Assembly: GCA_007115705.1 (NCBI GenBank)
Contig: QXEO01001810.1
Coordinates: 372,001-436,000, forward strand
From: Dactylis glomerata
Lineage: Eukaryota; Streptophyta; Magnoliopsida; Poales; Poaceae
Length of the DNA stretch: 64,000 bases
Reading direction: 5' to 3'
The notes below the pieces were generated by a model. The model saw nothing but the letters and a program-made list of their open reading frames with translations, was not told the DNA's origin and ran no database searches. This document shows, piece by piece, positions 10,413 to 21,430 of this stretch (position 1 is its first letter; the number at the start of each line of letters is the position of its first letter). A program made the position numbers and the translations under genes.

Positions 10413-10853
10413 TTTCACTAATTTTGATCAAGAAATGATATCAGAATCGAAGAAACTAGATAGCAGAATGAGAGGTTTGAGCTGAAGCTGAGAAGAGAAA
10501 AAAGAGAAGAGCAAAGAGAAAGAGAAGCAAAGGCGAGTGGGGAGTGCGCTGCCGAGCCGGGGTGCGCGCACCGTTTTCTGCTCGCAGCTGTCCCGGTCGA
10601 CGTGGCCCCCACGCACTAGTCGAAACCGCCGGCTTCGACTGGTCCTGCCCCGCCTCGAAAGCCGCAGTCGAATCTGCCGGGCTCGACAGGTGAGCCGGCG
10701 TGCCGACAGCTGCCTCGAATTTCGCGCGTCGAATCCGCCGGATACGACTTCCCCTAATCGAGTCCGGCGGACACAACGGTGTCCTAAATCTGCAATTACC
10801 TCCTAATTAATGCTACTTTTGAAAATGCTTCAAAAAAGTGCAATAAAAAAAAT
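10413..10853 (-). repeat. MULE 3' terminal inverted repeat, about 440 bp
   Basis: This is the partner of 4894-5393. It begins inside at TTTCACTAATTTTGATCAAG and ends at AGTGCAATAAAAAAAA. It starts about 130 bp after the stop of the last PMD exon, leaving a short 3' region. Confidence 0.85.
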
Positions 10854-10857
10854 TCGC

Positions 10858-11257
10858 ACGGGCTATGGCGTGTCTCGCCTCGTCCGGTCGACCCCGACCG
10901 CCCTGCACCACAGCTGCCAGCCCACATCGAGCCGGCGGGGAGGTGATGTACCCCCGCTTTTAGCACGAGCGGATGGCTCTGCCCACACCTCGCAGTCCTC
11001 TCCCGAAGCTCCACCGCTTGGTCGCCTCTTCCCCTCTCTGTCGGACCGGATCGGAGCCACTCTCGCCGGCGATGCTGGCTTGGTTCCGTCGCTTGGTCGC
11101 CGGCGATACCCGATCGATATCTAGTTTTACTTATCGCTCAAATCCCGAGCTCCAGTTCAAGTTAACGTGCTTTTCGCTTTCCCGCCGACTAGTTTTTAAC
11201 TCTCCGTATGCTTACGTTGTACGCCCTCTAGCAGCTGAGTGGGATCTTTCGCAACGA
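10858..11257. other. Intergenic, no feature recognised
   Basis: GC-rich in the first 250 bp (short Pro/Arg-rich frames on both strands), then AT-rich. It follows directly after the MULE and does not match the continuation of units B or C, so the right border of unit A is not preserved here. Confidence 0.4.
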
Positions 11258-12012
11258 AAAAATAGCACGCTAAAACAGCATTATAGCACCGCTATAGTGT
11301 ATTTGGAATGCAAAGTTATGCGAAATCTGCTAGCTACGACGCTATACATATTTTTAGCGCGCTAAACATGTTATTTTTGATAACGCTATAGCGTGCTACA
11401 ACACGCTATTTTTTTTTCAGAATAAAGAGTGGATTACGGGAATTGTGCCCGAAGTTGTGCAAATTGTAGTTGAATCTAAAGGTGTAGATTTTGAAGAATC
11501 AACATCACAAGGATCAGCACCAAAATTAAAGAAAGTTTCTCGTCCTAGGAAGATAAAGTTACTTCCTGTTTATCGTGATGATGAGCTGCAACCTGCGGGG
11601 GTTTTTCTGAATCGAAAGATGTCTGCTATGAATTCTCCTTCATCTAGTTTATGTTCATCTAAATAATTGTTTGTTTCTCTTTAGCTGTCGTAAAGATGTA
11701 TGTCCTTCATTCATAGCTTAGTAGTTTGTTTATGGAATTATGTGGTGACCCTTTGTGATATAGACATCATTTTGAATTTAGTGATTATTGTGATCTGGAT
11801 TGTGTTATTTGGCCTCCACATGATAATTTCTTATGCATGTATTACTCTAGAAAAAGAATTAGCTACTAAAATCCTAAATATACAAGGAATACCATGTCAA
11901 TTTTTACAAAACGCTATTTTGAAAAAATAGCATTGCTATTAGCATGCTATAATAACTTGCATAGCGTCTAGAGAAGGGGCACGCTATTTTAAATAATGCG
12001 CTATTTTTTTCT
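11258..12012. mobile_element. Degenerate DNA-transposon-like segment with GCTATAGC-rich ends
   Basis: Two clusters of the motif AGC(A/G)CGCTAT and its complement (11258-11415 and 11920-12012) flank about 500 bp. The outer ends form an imperfect inverted repeat (GAAAAAATAGCACGC against GAAAAAAATAGCGCA). Many subterminal copies of one motif in both orientations suggest a hAT-like or similar element, but no target duplication was found and no transposase domain is recognisable. Confidence 0.4.
11421..11666 (+). pseudogene. Terminal-exon-like fragment, unknown
   Basis: A T-rich tract followed by CAG (ending 11420) looks like a splice acceptor. The open frame after it contains VPEVVQIVVESKGVDFEES and a basic KKVSRPRKIKLLPVYRDDE segment, then stops TAA at 11664-11666. 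It could be the last exon of a transposase or of a captured host gene. I do not recognise the family. Confidence 0.3.
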
Positions 12013-12547
12013 TAATATTCTGCCAAACTCCAGTTTCACCTTCAATATGACTCCTTGGTAGAGGACCAGTCTACCCCACGCCGCGTTGACTTCAAGTCTC
12101 TTGCGTCGTCGTCTTGAATCAACCCCGCGCCATTGCATATCAAAGCACGCACCCCTTAGACATGCGCTACGTGTTTCCACGCCATAAAATTTGGACAGCA
12201 TCAACTCTCATGCTCCTATGTTGTCGTCGCCGATCTTCACCGTCTTCTATCTCCGTCAAACTACCCAGTCTAACGCAACCAAACGTCTAAACTACAATTA
12301 TACTTCAACTCGCATCATATCAGCTCGAACACTGTAGCGCGCTACTTGACGTCTTTTGGTACATGATACTCATGACGCGCTCCAGGCTATTACAAACCTT
12401 GTACGCTCGTCACCATCCACACCATACATGCTTCAAACCTCTCTTCAAACTTCGACCCAAAAAATTCTTCTGTGCAAACCTAACCCATTGCACAATTTTT
12501 GCTTGTCCTGTTTGCTAGGGAAAATTTCCTATGATCCTATATCTCAT
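12013..12547. other. Intergenic, no feature recognised
   Basis: Mixed-composition sequence without a long frame. It contains a few GCGCGCTAC-like motifs near 12335 similar to those in the preceding element but no clear boundary. Confidence 0.4.
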
Positions 12548-12907
12548 ATGCTACCATGCTACCATTTCAAAAAAAAAAATTCTAAGTGGCAAAAAATGTT
12601 AAAACAAATTTGTAGATGTTCACAAAACATGTCTTTACAATCCCTGTGATTTTCAAAACCAAAATCGAAATATGCTAAGAGAAACAAAAAGATAAACTGC
12701 TATGTGAATAGTGCCCTTTTGTTATTTTGTCTTTTTGTGACACTATTCATGTTTGGTTTGTCTTTTTTGTTTCTCCTAGTGTATTTCAAATTTGGTTCTG
12801 AAAATTCTAGAGATTATAAAGTCATATCTTAGGAACACCCACAATTTTGTTCCAAAATTTTCTGTCACTTACATTTTAAAAATTTAAAGATGGTATCATG
12901 GTAGCAT
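12548..12907. mobile_element. Fold-back MITE, about 360 bp
   Basis: The ends ATGCTACCATGCTACCAT (12548-12565) and ATGGTATCATGGTAGCAT (12890-12907) are inverted repeats matching at 17 of 18 positions. The inverted similarity extends inward: AAACAAAAAGA...GTGAATAGTG on the left pairs with CACTATTCATG...TCTTTTTTGTTTC on the right, giving a long hairpin centred near 12730. No ORF is present. Superfamily was not assigned because the target duplication is unclear. Confidence 0.65.
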
Positions 12908-13301
12908 TGTAGGCATGGGATCACTGGATATCTACCCCTGTTTGCTAGTAGCTTCTCCGTGTATGTAAGTAGACTTTTTTTCATGGAACTTGCCCTCTCC
13001 AGTAGCATCCATATAACTCAACATCAAAGATCAATTTAGTGATCCACTCATGCTCCCGGTTACAATGCTACGCATAAGGCATGTTTCCAAGTTTTTTTTT
13101 AACAAACAAATCACGTCTCCTTGCACAGCACAACCCTCTGCCCAGCATGCATGCAGCCGTAGATAGGGTCGTCCCCCGCTTTCGCCGTGCCGGTGGTGAC
13201 CCTGACTGACGCTTACTTGGCGTGTGACTGTGGTGTTCCGAAAGGTTGACGCGAGCGACCCGTGGCAAATACGGCCGGGGCGTACCGCGTACATACAATA
13301 C

Positions 13302-15001
13302 CTCGAAACAGGCTTTCGCCCCGCTTTATAAATAAAGCCACAACGGCCGAACCGATACAAGGTGGTGAGGAGAACCTCTTACAAAGCAGATCAAAGATAA
13401 GCAAAAGAAAACACGGAAAACCAAAACTTGCCACCGAAAACAACGAAACAAGACCAAGTATAATCGGAGCTCCACAACGGCGCCCCCAAGAGGGTAACGA
13501 CGCACTTTGCGCCGCCGCCGTCGAGACCGCGAAGGTCAAGGGTTTTCACCCGGAGCCGTAGCGCGGAAAGGATGACCACAACAACGCCCCCAAGAGGGTA
13601 ACGACACCCATAGGCATCGCCGTTGTTGGCGCCGAGGCGCTGAGCTTTCGCCCGGAAAAATCCTCACCCCGCTCCCGAGAGCTCAGCCGCCCACTGTTCC
13701 CGAGTTAGGTCTTCGAACCACGATCTGGGAGCTGCCAAAGCCGAAGCACCGCCAACACCAGGATCCCCCACCGTCCACTCCACGCCATCCACATGACCGA
13801 AGAGAAAGACCACCACCGCCGCCACGTCGCTCGCCGTAGAGCCGTCCGTGCAGTCCACCTTCCGGAGCCGCCGCCCCGGCATCCACGAACTCGAACTCGA
13901 GCCCATGTAGTGACCAACATCACACCGTAAAGTCAGCGAATTGGACAAGGTATGTCAAAAACACAGACTACAGCCATCGGGCCACACAACATCCAAGGGG
14001 AGGGGAACCACCCTCCACCACCTGAGGTGATCATCGTCCGGATGCAGCAGCAGGGCCGATTAGGTCCAGATCAAGCCCAGCCGCCTGCCAGGCCCAGATC
14101 ACGCCAATTAGCCCCGCCGCCGCACTGCTGTGCCCTGGCTGTCGCCGCCGTCCGCCTGCAACCCTGTGTCGAGCCATCCCTCGTCACCATCGACCAAACC
14201 TACCGCCGTGCTCTGCCAGCTACCGCCATGAGCTGCGTCGCCGCCACCTCACTCCATGCAAGTTGGCCACCGGCCGAAGCCGCATGCCACCGCAAAAGAG
14301 CACCCCAGCCACGACGCCCGGGGACGGAACGCGTCATTGCCGACAGCACGCCGCCGCCGGTCAAGCCCGCCACTTCGGCCTTCAACTCGCACTTCGGGCA
14401 TCACACACGACCACGACTATTCCGATGGCACAGGCCGAGCGAGGCCGGCAAACTGCAAAGGTAGCATCAGTACTAACCCGGCCACGGCGCCTTCGTGCTG
14501 CCGCAGGTCACACCTCACGGCACCCATCTCGGGACTGCGAGGCGGTCACCCGATCTGGACCCGCCTGGTCCAAATCCGGTGCCCCGGCCATAGCACAACA
14601 AGGGAGGATCCCTGCCGCCTGCAGAGATCCCCGACGCATGCCCTGGGCGTGGCCCGCCTGAACCCAGATCGGGCCCGAAGGGCCCAGATCTGGGCCTGCA
14701 AGCACACGCTGCCAGGAGCTCGCGCTCGCCGTTCCGCCGGGCAGGACCTCCGCCAGCTTCGCCGCGCCGTCGAAGACCCTTCCGAGTTGAGGCCGACGCC
14801 TAGGAGCACCGCCGCCGTCGGGAGCCCCCGCTGCTCCCTTCACGCGTCGGGAAAAGGAAGGCCGCCGCCGCCGGCACCGCACGGGCTTTGCCCGGCGGCA
14901 CACGCCGGCGGCGGCGGGGAGGAGGGAGGTTGAAGAGGGCGGCGGCTAGGGCTCGCTCCGTCGCCCGCGGGGGACGAGCGAAGCGAGCGGCGGCTAGGGC
15001 T
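13302..15001 (-). mobile_element. LINE-like (non-LTR) insertion, 1.7 kb, 17-bp target duplication
   Basis: Flanking copies CCGCGTACATACAATAC (13285-13301) and CCGCGTACGTACAATAC (15002-15018) match at 16 of 17 bases. This is the variable-length duplication expected from target-primed reverse transcription. On the minus strand the right end is GC-rich (GAGCCCTAGCCGCCGC), like a LINE 5' UTR. The left end (GGCTTTATTTATAAAGCGGGGCG) resembles the 3' ends of cereal LINEs; no poly(A) is visible. No reverse transcriptase is present, so it is a deletion derivative or a non-autonomous relative. Confidence 0.6.
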
Positions 15002-15310
15002 CCGCGTACGTACAATACAAGACTGCGTCTCGCCGTCTGCGCCGGGCGTGTCCCTCCCTGCAACCAGGATGGATGGCCTGGCCGCGCACGCAAACCCCAG
15101 CGATAGGGCCCCGGCCGGTCACGGACACGGATGGATGCGTCGACGCACGCATGGGCGCGCGCAGCCCTGAGCAGAGGCTTGACGTCCCCAAACTGGTAAA
15201 CGCAGTTGCATCGATCGGCTCGCGCTGCCTGCAGGCCTGCCATGCCAAGCTTCCGTAGCAGAAGAAAGAACCCCATGCACCTCGCATCGGCATCACCAGC
15301 CAGTTGATCG

Positions 15311-15638
15311 GGAACCAGATCCTCTAACGTCATTGACAGAAGTTAGGTAAGCTACACCCCTCTAACTTTCCTTCTTCACATCCTGATGATTAAGACTGAT
15401 TTGATCTAAATTAACTTGCAAAATATATATACATATGGAATCCATTTGCAATAATTACTTACCATCAGAATTATGGCAGATTATTTTCTAGTTTCTTAGA
15501 TTCATATGAACAGTAACGTTGTACAGTGCAAGACATACGGTACTTGCTACAGTACCCTGCCATTCCTTCTTCGTTTTGCACTAGCTGACAACTATTGCTT
15601 CCCTGACTTCTCTTCTTAACGTTAGAGGATCTGGTTCC
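15311..15638. mobile_element. Mutator-type MITE, 328 bp, TSD AGTTGATCG
   Basis: The perfect 20-bp terminal inverted repeat begins GGAACCAGATCCTCTAACGT. The 9-bp duplication AGTTGATCG lies on both sides (15302-15310 and 15639-15647). Copies A (CAGCCAGTTGATCCGG) and C (CAGCCAGTTGATCGAG) carry the empty site. The inside has no ORF. Confidence 0.92.
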
Positions 15639-15900
15639 AGTTGATCGGGCAGTGGCTGACGCGTGACCGAGAACCCTCAGCAGCACCCTATCTGCCGTGA
15701 AGCTCGGTTTTGGAATTTTTTCAAGAAGGTATTTGTAACAAGTCTAAAAAATTCGGTGAATACACGTTGCATTTTTGGGGTGTAATAAAAAAACCGAAAT
15801 TTCGACCAAAAACAATAGTTCGCGATCGAGCTAGCTATGGTTGCAGGAGCGCATGCCCTGCGTTGTTGCGTTGCCGGCCCATATGGTTCCGATGAGCTAA

Positions 15901-16748
15901 CAACAAGTAAATTCTGTAGATGTGTAACTAGATGAATTTTTTACTAGTGATAAGGAAGCATACAACAAGATACAAGTAAGAGAATAAAATAATCGAGGAG
16001 TGGAGACTGGAGATACAAGAGTGTATTTCCATAGTTCCTTCTTTTTAAGGGGAAGTACGTCTACTATGGAGAGGTGTGGTGACACAGAGTCGACCAACGC
16101 CACGAAGGCTTACCCTGTTCTTCGGTGAGCAAGCCACGAAGACTAGCTCGGTTCCACTAGGCGGTGGTATTTGAGGCACCAACCGAAACCGTTATACGGA
16201 AGTTGGGGCACAACTCCACAACTTAATTGGAGGCTCCTAACAAGAATCACGAAGCTTTTACACAGAGGAAGCTTCGAGGTGACTTCTTTTGCACGAAGGC
16301 AACATCCACGGAGGATGGGTGGGGGAGAAACAAATCGCTTGGCAGGATTGTAGATCTAGGGCTCCTCTCCCAATCTATCAAATCTTGTGGGGATTTGATT
16401 AGCTAGAGAGATATCTATGAGGTTTAAAACACTTGAATCCATGGAGAAGAGAGAAAAGCGAGATAAGCTCTTGGGGAAGAAGCCCTCTAAAGGTGGGGCG
16501 CATTTACGATTGTTACTGTAAATAAAACTTGCGTAGTACTGCTCCACTGCCGCTTAGCCAAAACGATTTTACTGTAAATAAAACTTGCTGAGTGATAGTG
16601 GTCCGATACTTTGCATGCATGACTCGAGCGGCGACGCGCGCGCGGCCCTCGATCGTACAGACAGCCACAGTGTTGGTTTGCTTTTGGAGCGCTACGCACG
16701 GCAAGTTTTTTTCTTCTTTTCGGCAAGTTGGCAACTACACTGCACATA
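15901..16748. other. Unclassified repeat-like intergenic stretch
   Basis: No coding frame is supported. The motif TTTACTGTAAATAAAACTTGC occurs twice (about 16512-16531 and 16569-16589), a partial tandem duplication of roughly 57 bp. The part 16080-16500 has the look of an old LTR fragment (CTGTTCTTCGGTGAGCAAGC, GATCTAGGGCTCCTCTCCC), but no LTR end was found. Confidence 0.35.
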
Positions 16749-16906
16749 CTCCTTCCGTTTCAAAATATAAGATGTTTTAGGTTTGAAAAGCAAATGTATC
16801 TAGACACCTTTTAGTGTGTATATTCGAGTGAACCTACACACTAAAAGATGTCTAGATGCATTTGCTTCACAAAGCTAAAACATCTTATATTTTGAAACAG
16901 AGGGAG
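16749..16906. mobile_element. Stowaway MITE (Tc1/Mariner), 158 bp
   Basis: The ends CTCCTTCCGTTTCAAAATAT and ATATTTTGAAACAGAGGGAG are inverted repeats of the classic Stowaway type, flanked by TA on both sides (16747-16748 and 16907-16908). The whole element folds into a hairpin through the AGACACCTTTTAGTGTGT and ACACACTAAAAGATGTCT pair. Confidence 0.93.
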
Positions 16907-16959
16907 TAGTTACGTAGGCGCCCGTCTTCGGCTCTTGGCCGGCGAGGCGTGGTCGCTGT

Positions 16960-17081
16960 CTGGGTTCGACATGCATGCATCCGTAGATCGGATCGCCCCC
17001 CGCTTTCGTCGTGCCGGTGGTGACCCCCTGACGGTAACTTGGCGTGTGCCTATGGTGTTCCTAAAGGTTGACGTGACCCGT
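16960..17081. repeat. Triplicated unit, copy C, left part
   Basis: This matches copy B at 13140-13260 from CATGCATGCA through CCGGTGGTGACC and GTTGACG to GACCCGT, where the CACTA element begins. The unit continues at 38205 after the element. Confidence 0.8.
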
Positions 17082-17330
17082 CACTAGTGGAAAAAGGGTC
17101 TTTGGCCTGGACCTTTAGTCCCGGCTGCAATCTGGGCTGGGACTAAAGGTCCGGCCACGTCGCCCCAAAATCGTCTAGCCGCCCAAGAGGCTTTAGTCCC
17201 GGCCCGTAATGAGCCTTTAGTCCCGGCTTGAGACACAAACCGGGACTAAAGGGCTATGCGCTGAGCGGCCCGCATGTGCGCCCCCTTTAGTCCCGGTTTG
17301 TGTCTCAAACCGGGACTAAAGGCCTCTGCC
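17082..17330. repeat. CACTA 5' terminal and subterminal repeats
   Basis: The unit CCTTTAGTCCCGG or its complement occurs about six times, arranged partly as hairpins (for example CCGGTTTGTGTCTCAAACCGG near 17290-17320). Subterminal repeats of this kind are the binding sites of the small CACTA protein in characterised En/Spm elements; the function here is inferred. Confidence 0.85.
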
Positions 17331-17636
17331 TATATATATGACAATAGCCCCTCTCCCATCTTCCTTGTATTTTTGTAGGATGAAGGAGTGTGTGTGTGTG
17401 CTAGTTCTCCATTTCATTGCTATGCACTAGAGGTGTTTGTTGAAATGTGTGTTAGAGCGATGCCGCTTCAGTTCACCGAACACAACTACGATATGAGCTG
17501 CCCGAGCCACGCTTAAGCCTCTTCCTCTTTATTTCCACTTATTCTAAAAGGTTAGCAACTATATTTCCTCGTTTAGACCGTGCGGTACTAATTTTTAGGA
17601 TCATGATTGTGTTTGATATACTGTCGTATGACGCAG

Positions 17637-20095
17637 ATGAGCCATCCATGGATGTACGGTGATCGACGCACAGCCGCTTACAGAGAAGGCGTGCATTCTT
17701 TTCGAGATGCGGCCGATGCGAACAAGCATGGTGGTGGCTATATGTTTTGTCCATGTGTTGAATGTCGGAATGAGAAGGATTACACTTCCTCAAGGGTCAT
17801 TCAGAGCCGCCTGCTTCGATCCGGTTTTATGTCGGGCTATAATGTTTGGACCAAGCATGGAGAAAGAGGGGTTATGATGGAAGACGACGATGAAGAAGAA
17901 GAGAACGATGATGACAACTACCGATCTATGTTCCCTGAGTATGCTGATACCGCAATGGAAGACAATGAAGAAGAAGATCAGGGTGAAGAACGGGAACCAG
18001 ATGAGCCCGCTGATGATCTTGGCCGGGTCATTTCTGATGCACGGCGAGGCTGCGACACAGAAACGGAGAGGTTGCAGTTTGAGCAGATGTTACAGGACCA
18101 CAACAAATTGTTGTACCCAACTTGTGAAGATGGCCAGAAGAAGCTGGGTAGCACACTGGAATTGCTGAAGTGGAAGGCAGAGATCGGTGTGACTGACTCG
18201 TCATTCGAAAAGTTGCTGGTACTGATGAAGAAGATGCTTCCAAGAAAGAACGAATTGCCCGCCAGCACGTACGAAGCAAAGAAGCTTGTCTTCCCTCTAG
18301 GATTATACGTGCAGAAGATACATGAATGCCCTAATGACTGCATCCTCTACCGCGGTGAGAAGTACGAGAATATAGATAAATGCCCGGTATGCACTGCATT
18401 GCGGTATAAGATCAGAAAAGATGACCCTGGTGATATTGAGGGCGAGCCACCCAGGAAGAGGGTTCCTACCAAGGTGATGTGGTATGCTCCTATAATACCA
18501 TGGTTGAAACGTCTGTTCAGAAATAAAGATCATGCGAAGTTGTTGCGATGGCACATGGAAGATCGTATGAAAGACGACAAGTTGAGGCACCCCGCTGATG
18601 GTCGGCAGTGGAGAAAAATCGAGAGAGAGTTCCCGAGATTTGCAGGTGACGCAAGGAACTTATGGTTTGGTCTAAGTACAGATGGCATGAATCCTTTTGG
18701 GGAGCAGAGTTGCAGTCACAGCACCTGGCCCGTTACTCTGTGTATCTACAACCTTCCTCCTTGGTTGTGCATGAAGCGGAAGTTCATTATGATGCCAGTG
18801 CTTATCCAAGGTCCAAAGCAACCCGGCAACGACATTGATGTGTACCTAAGGCTATTAGTTGATAAACTTTTACAGCTGTGGGCCGAACCAGGTGTACGTG
18901 TGTGGGACGAGCACAAAGAAGAGGAATTTGACCTTCGAGCGTTGCTTTTCGTAACCATCAATGATTGGCCTGCTCTTAGTAACATTTCAGGACAGTCAAA
19001 CAAGGGATACAATGCATGCACGCACTGTTTGGATCAGACAGAAAGTATATATCTGGACAAATATAGGAAGAATATGTACCCGTACAATCATCGTTTTCTT
19101 CCGCCCAAGCATCCCTTAAAGAAAAAAGGCAAGCATTTTAGGACATTTCAGGACAGTCAAACAAGGGATACAATGCATGCACACACTGTTTGGATCAGAC
19201 AGAAAGTATATATCTGGACAAATGTAGGAAGAATATGTACCCATAAAATCATCGTTTTCTTCCGCCCAAGCATCCCTTAAAGAAAAAAGGCAAGCATTTC
19301 AATGGCAAGGCAGAACCCCGGGGGAAGCCTGTCACCCGTACTGGTGCTGAAGTATTTGATATGGTCAAAGATTTAAAAGTAATCTTTGAAAAGGGTCCTG
19401 GCAGCCAACCTGTTCCTAACGGCCCTGATAAGCGTGCACCCATGTGGAAGAAGAAATCTATATTTTGGGAGCTACCCTATTGGGAAGTCCATGAGGTCCG
19501 CTCCGCAATCGACGTGATGCACCTGACGAAGAATCTCTGCGTGAATATTCTAGGCTTCCTGGGCTTGTATGGGAAGTCAAAAGATACACCGGAAGCACGA
19601 GAGGACCAGGAACGTCATAAAGGAAGAGATGGCATGCAGCCAGGGCAGTTTCAAGGGCGTGCCAGCTACGCTCTTACCAAGGAAGAGAAGGAAATCTTCT
19701 TTGAAGTCCTTTTCAGTATCAAGGTCCCGACTGGCTTCTCGTCGAATATAAAGGGAATCGTAAATATGAAAGACAAAAAATTCCAAACCTAAAGTCTCAT
19801 GACTGCCATGTGCTTATGACGCAATTGCTTCCGGTTGCATTGAGGAGAATTCTACCGGAAAATGTTCGCCTGGCAATTGTGAAGGTATGTGCATTCCTCA
19901 ATGCAATTTCTCAGAAGGTAATCGATCGAGAAAGTCTATCAGGGTTACAGATTGATGTGGTCCAATGTCTGGTCACCTTCGAGTTGTTGTTCCCGCCATC
20001 CTTTTTCAATATAATGACACACCTCCTAGTTCACCTAGTCGAAGAGATTAGAATTCTCGGTCCTGTGTTTCTACACGATATGTTCCCCTTCGAGA
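17637..20095 (+). pseudogene. CACTA transposase TNP2, disrupted
   Basis: The start is taken at ATG 17637 (MSHPWMYGDRR), right after a GCAG acceptor-like site. The transposase-associated zinc domain (about residues 1-85, with FCPCVEC) comes first, then an acidic linker, and then TNP2/Transposase_21 (from about 170, with CPVC, STDGMNPFG and LLVDKLLQLWAEPGV). The frame breaks in a 161-bp tandem duplication (18982-19303). Discounting one copy puts the downstream frame (EVRSAIDVMHLTKNLC) back in register. A second break near 19791 is a 1-base loss before the DUF4218-type segment (HDCHVLMTQLLP, to MFPFE). The rest of TNP2 is deleted: near 20095 the sequence joins directly to ORF2. The transposase would bind the termini and catalyse transposition; this copy cannot. 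Confidence 0.9.
18982..19303 (+). repeat. 161-bp tandem duplication inside TNP2
   Basis: The segment from ACATTTCAGGACAGTCAAAC to AAGGCAAGCATTT occurs twice with a period of 161 bp (starts 18982 and 19143). The copies differ at only a few positions. Because 161 is not a multiple of three, the duplication alone frameshifts the transposase. Confidence 0.93.
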
Positions 20096-21430
20096 GGAGT
20101 GGAACAAGCGCAAAGGGGCAGCCGATACTGACTATGTCGCCGAAAGATACAAAGATAGTCTTTGGAATGATCTCATGGCACATTTCAACCTGCCAGAATG
20201 TGAGAATGAAGACGCCGCAAAAAAACTGAGGGCCAAAGTTAAGCAGTGGACTCTAAAGAAGATGGCCGAACTGTTCCGGACGTGGAAGAACAAACTATGG
20301 AAAAACTATCTGAAGACAAATAAAATGCCTGTATTCGAGGGGTATCTAGCCAAGCAGGCGAATCACTGGCCGGCATTTCAGGAGTACAAGGAATCAGAAG
20401 ATGCGAAGGCATTATCACAAAAGAACAAGAAAAATGCCGACAAGAAGAAATATCACCACACGCTGGGGCCAGGGGGCTATGAGACTGCCATCCCAAAGTG
20501 GAATAAGAAAGAGCAAGATATGCTAGCTAAAGGGATCATACCTGAACCCATCCGTGATGAGTGGGAATTGAGAGCAAGAAATTGGTTCCTTGCGCATGGT
20601 GGTTCGTACAACGAAGAAACAAGGGACCTTATCTGCAGTGACGGTCTTAGGATACCCAGTGAGAATTGGAAAAAATAGTGAAAGAAATTAAAGAGGGAAA
20701 AAGACAGTTCACTCCAGATAGAGAGAAAGATTTGCTCACACTGGTCCTCGGCAATGACGAACATGGAGGACGAACGCGAGGCTTTGGTCCTTCTTACCCG
20801 TGGTGGCTTGGGTTTGCCAGAGACCAAGACACTTACAGAAGCCGAGCGAGAGCAAAGAAGCGACAGCGGGATGAGGAAAATGACAAGTTCAGCCAGTTGC
20901 GTGCCAGACTTAACAAGCAACAACAGCAGATTGACGAACTTAGAGGAGTAGTGCGCCAGGAAGATCCTGCACTCGATATTACCGCCGCCCCATCTAAGCA
21001 GAAAAGCAGCGTGGCTGAATCTGAGGCCCCGACCGACGATGCACGAAGAATGATAGAGGGCGGTCCCGGCTACCCCGTGGATGGAATCAAGGAGTCAACA
21101 TCATGTGAACTCCATCAGAGAATCAAGAACATATCCATGAAGGTGGCCGTCAGACAAGCTTTACCTTCTGGCCCTGATGTACGCTGGCATGGCCGTGAGA
21201 TGCCAGCTGGCTATGCTAAAGTCGGGGTGGATGAAATCGTGTCGGGGTTTCATGATATGGAGCTCGACATAGCTGGACCCAAAGATGAGAGGACACTCGG
21301 AGAAGTACTGGGTGGAGTCATCCTATGGGACAAGAACTACATCAAGCTTCCAGGCTCGGCCCCAAGGACAACACCGCCTCCGAGTCGTCGCAGGTCACGT
21401 ACACCTCCATAACCTCCAAGCCCTCCACAT
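20096..21430 (+). pseudogene. CACTA ORF2, N-terminal part (En/Spm plant-transposase type)
   Basis: The frame REEWNKRKGAADTDYVAERY...WNDLMAHFNLP leads into a lysine-rich region (KKMAELFRTWKNKLWKNY) and the conserved HGGRTRGFGPSYPWWLGF segment of plant En/Spm ORF2 proteins. A coiled-coil follows (RLNKQQQQIDELRG). Breaks: a 1-base loss in an A run near 20676 (NWKK before IVKEIKEGKRQF) and a TAA at 21410-21412. Beyond the TAA the frame stays open up to the Copia insertion at 21431 and continues in register at 35799. The exact role is unknown; such proteins pair with TNP2 in the element. Confidence 0.8.

Larger units (their letters stand above)
4890..10857 (+). mobile_element. Full-length Mutator-like element (MULE) with plant-mobile-domain C-terminus
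   Basis: The element is about 6 kb and bounded by long inverted repeats (4894-5393 and 10413-10853) with T/A-rich outer ends (TTTTTTATTGCACTTTTTTGAAGC). It encodes a MuDR/MULE transposase (6008 on) followed by an intron-containing PMD region ending at 10283. No exact 9-bp target duplication is visible; the flanks CGCGCTAGC and CGCACGGGC match at 6 of 9 positions, so it may be decayed. It sits at the right end of unit A. Two frameshifts and two in-frame stops indicate an inactive copy. Confidence 0.85.
13131..15900. repeat. Triplicated non-coding unit, copy B (interrupted by a LINE-like insertion and a MITE)
   Basis: Copy B consists of 13131-13301, 15002-15310 and 15639-15900. The left part matches copy C at 16960-17081 (CGTGCCGGTGGTGACC, CTTGGCGTGTG, AAAGGTTGACG). 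It continues through GACCCGTGGCAAATACGG, which is the uninterrupted form of the CACTA insertion site in copy C. The right parts match copies A and C around the AGAAGAAAGAACCCCATG landmark. Confidence 0.8.

Noticed and set aside
14800..15333. 177-aa minus-strand frame and several overlapping frames in both directions at 13950-15100
   Set aside because: They lie in GC-rich sequence of the LINE-like insertion and cross its right border and target duplication into unit B; composition alone explains long frames.
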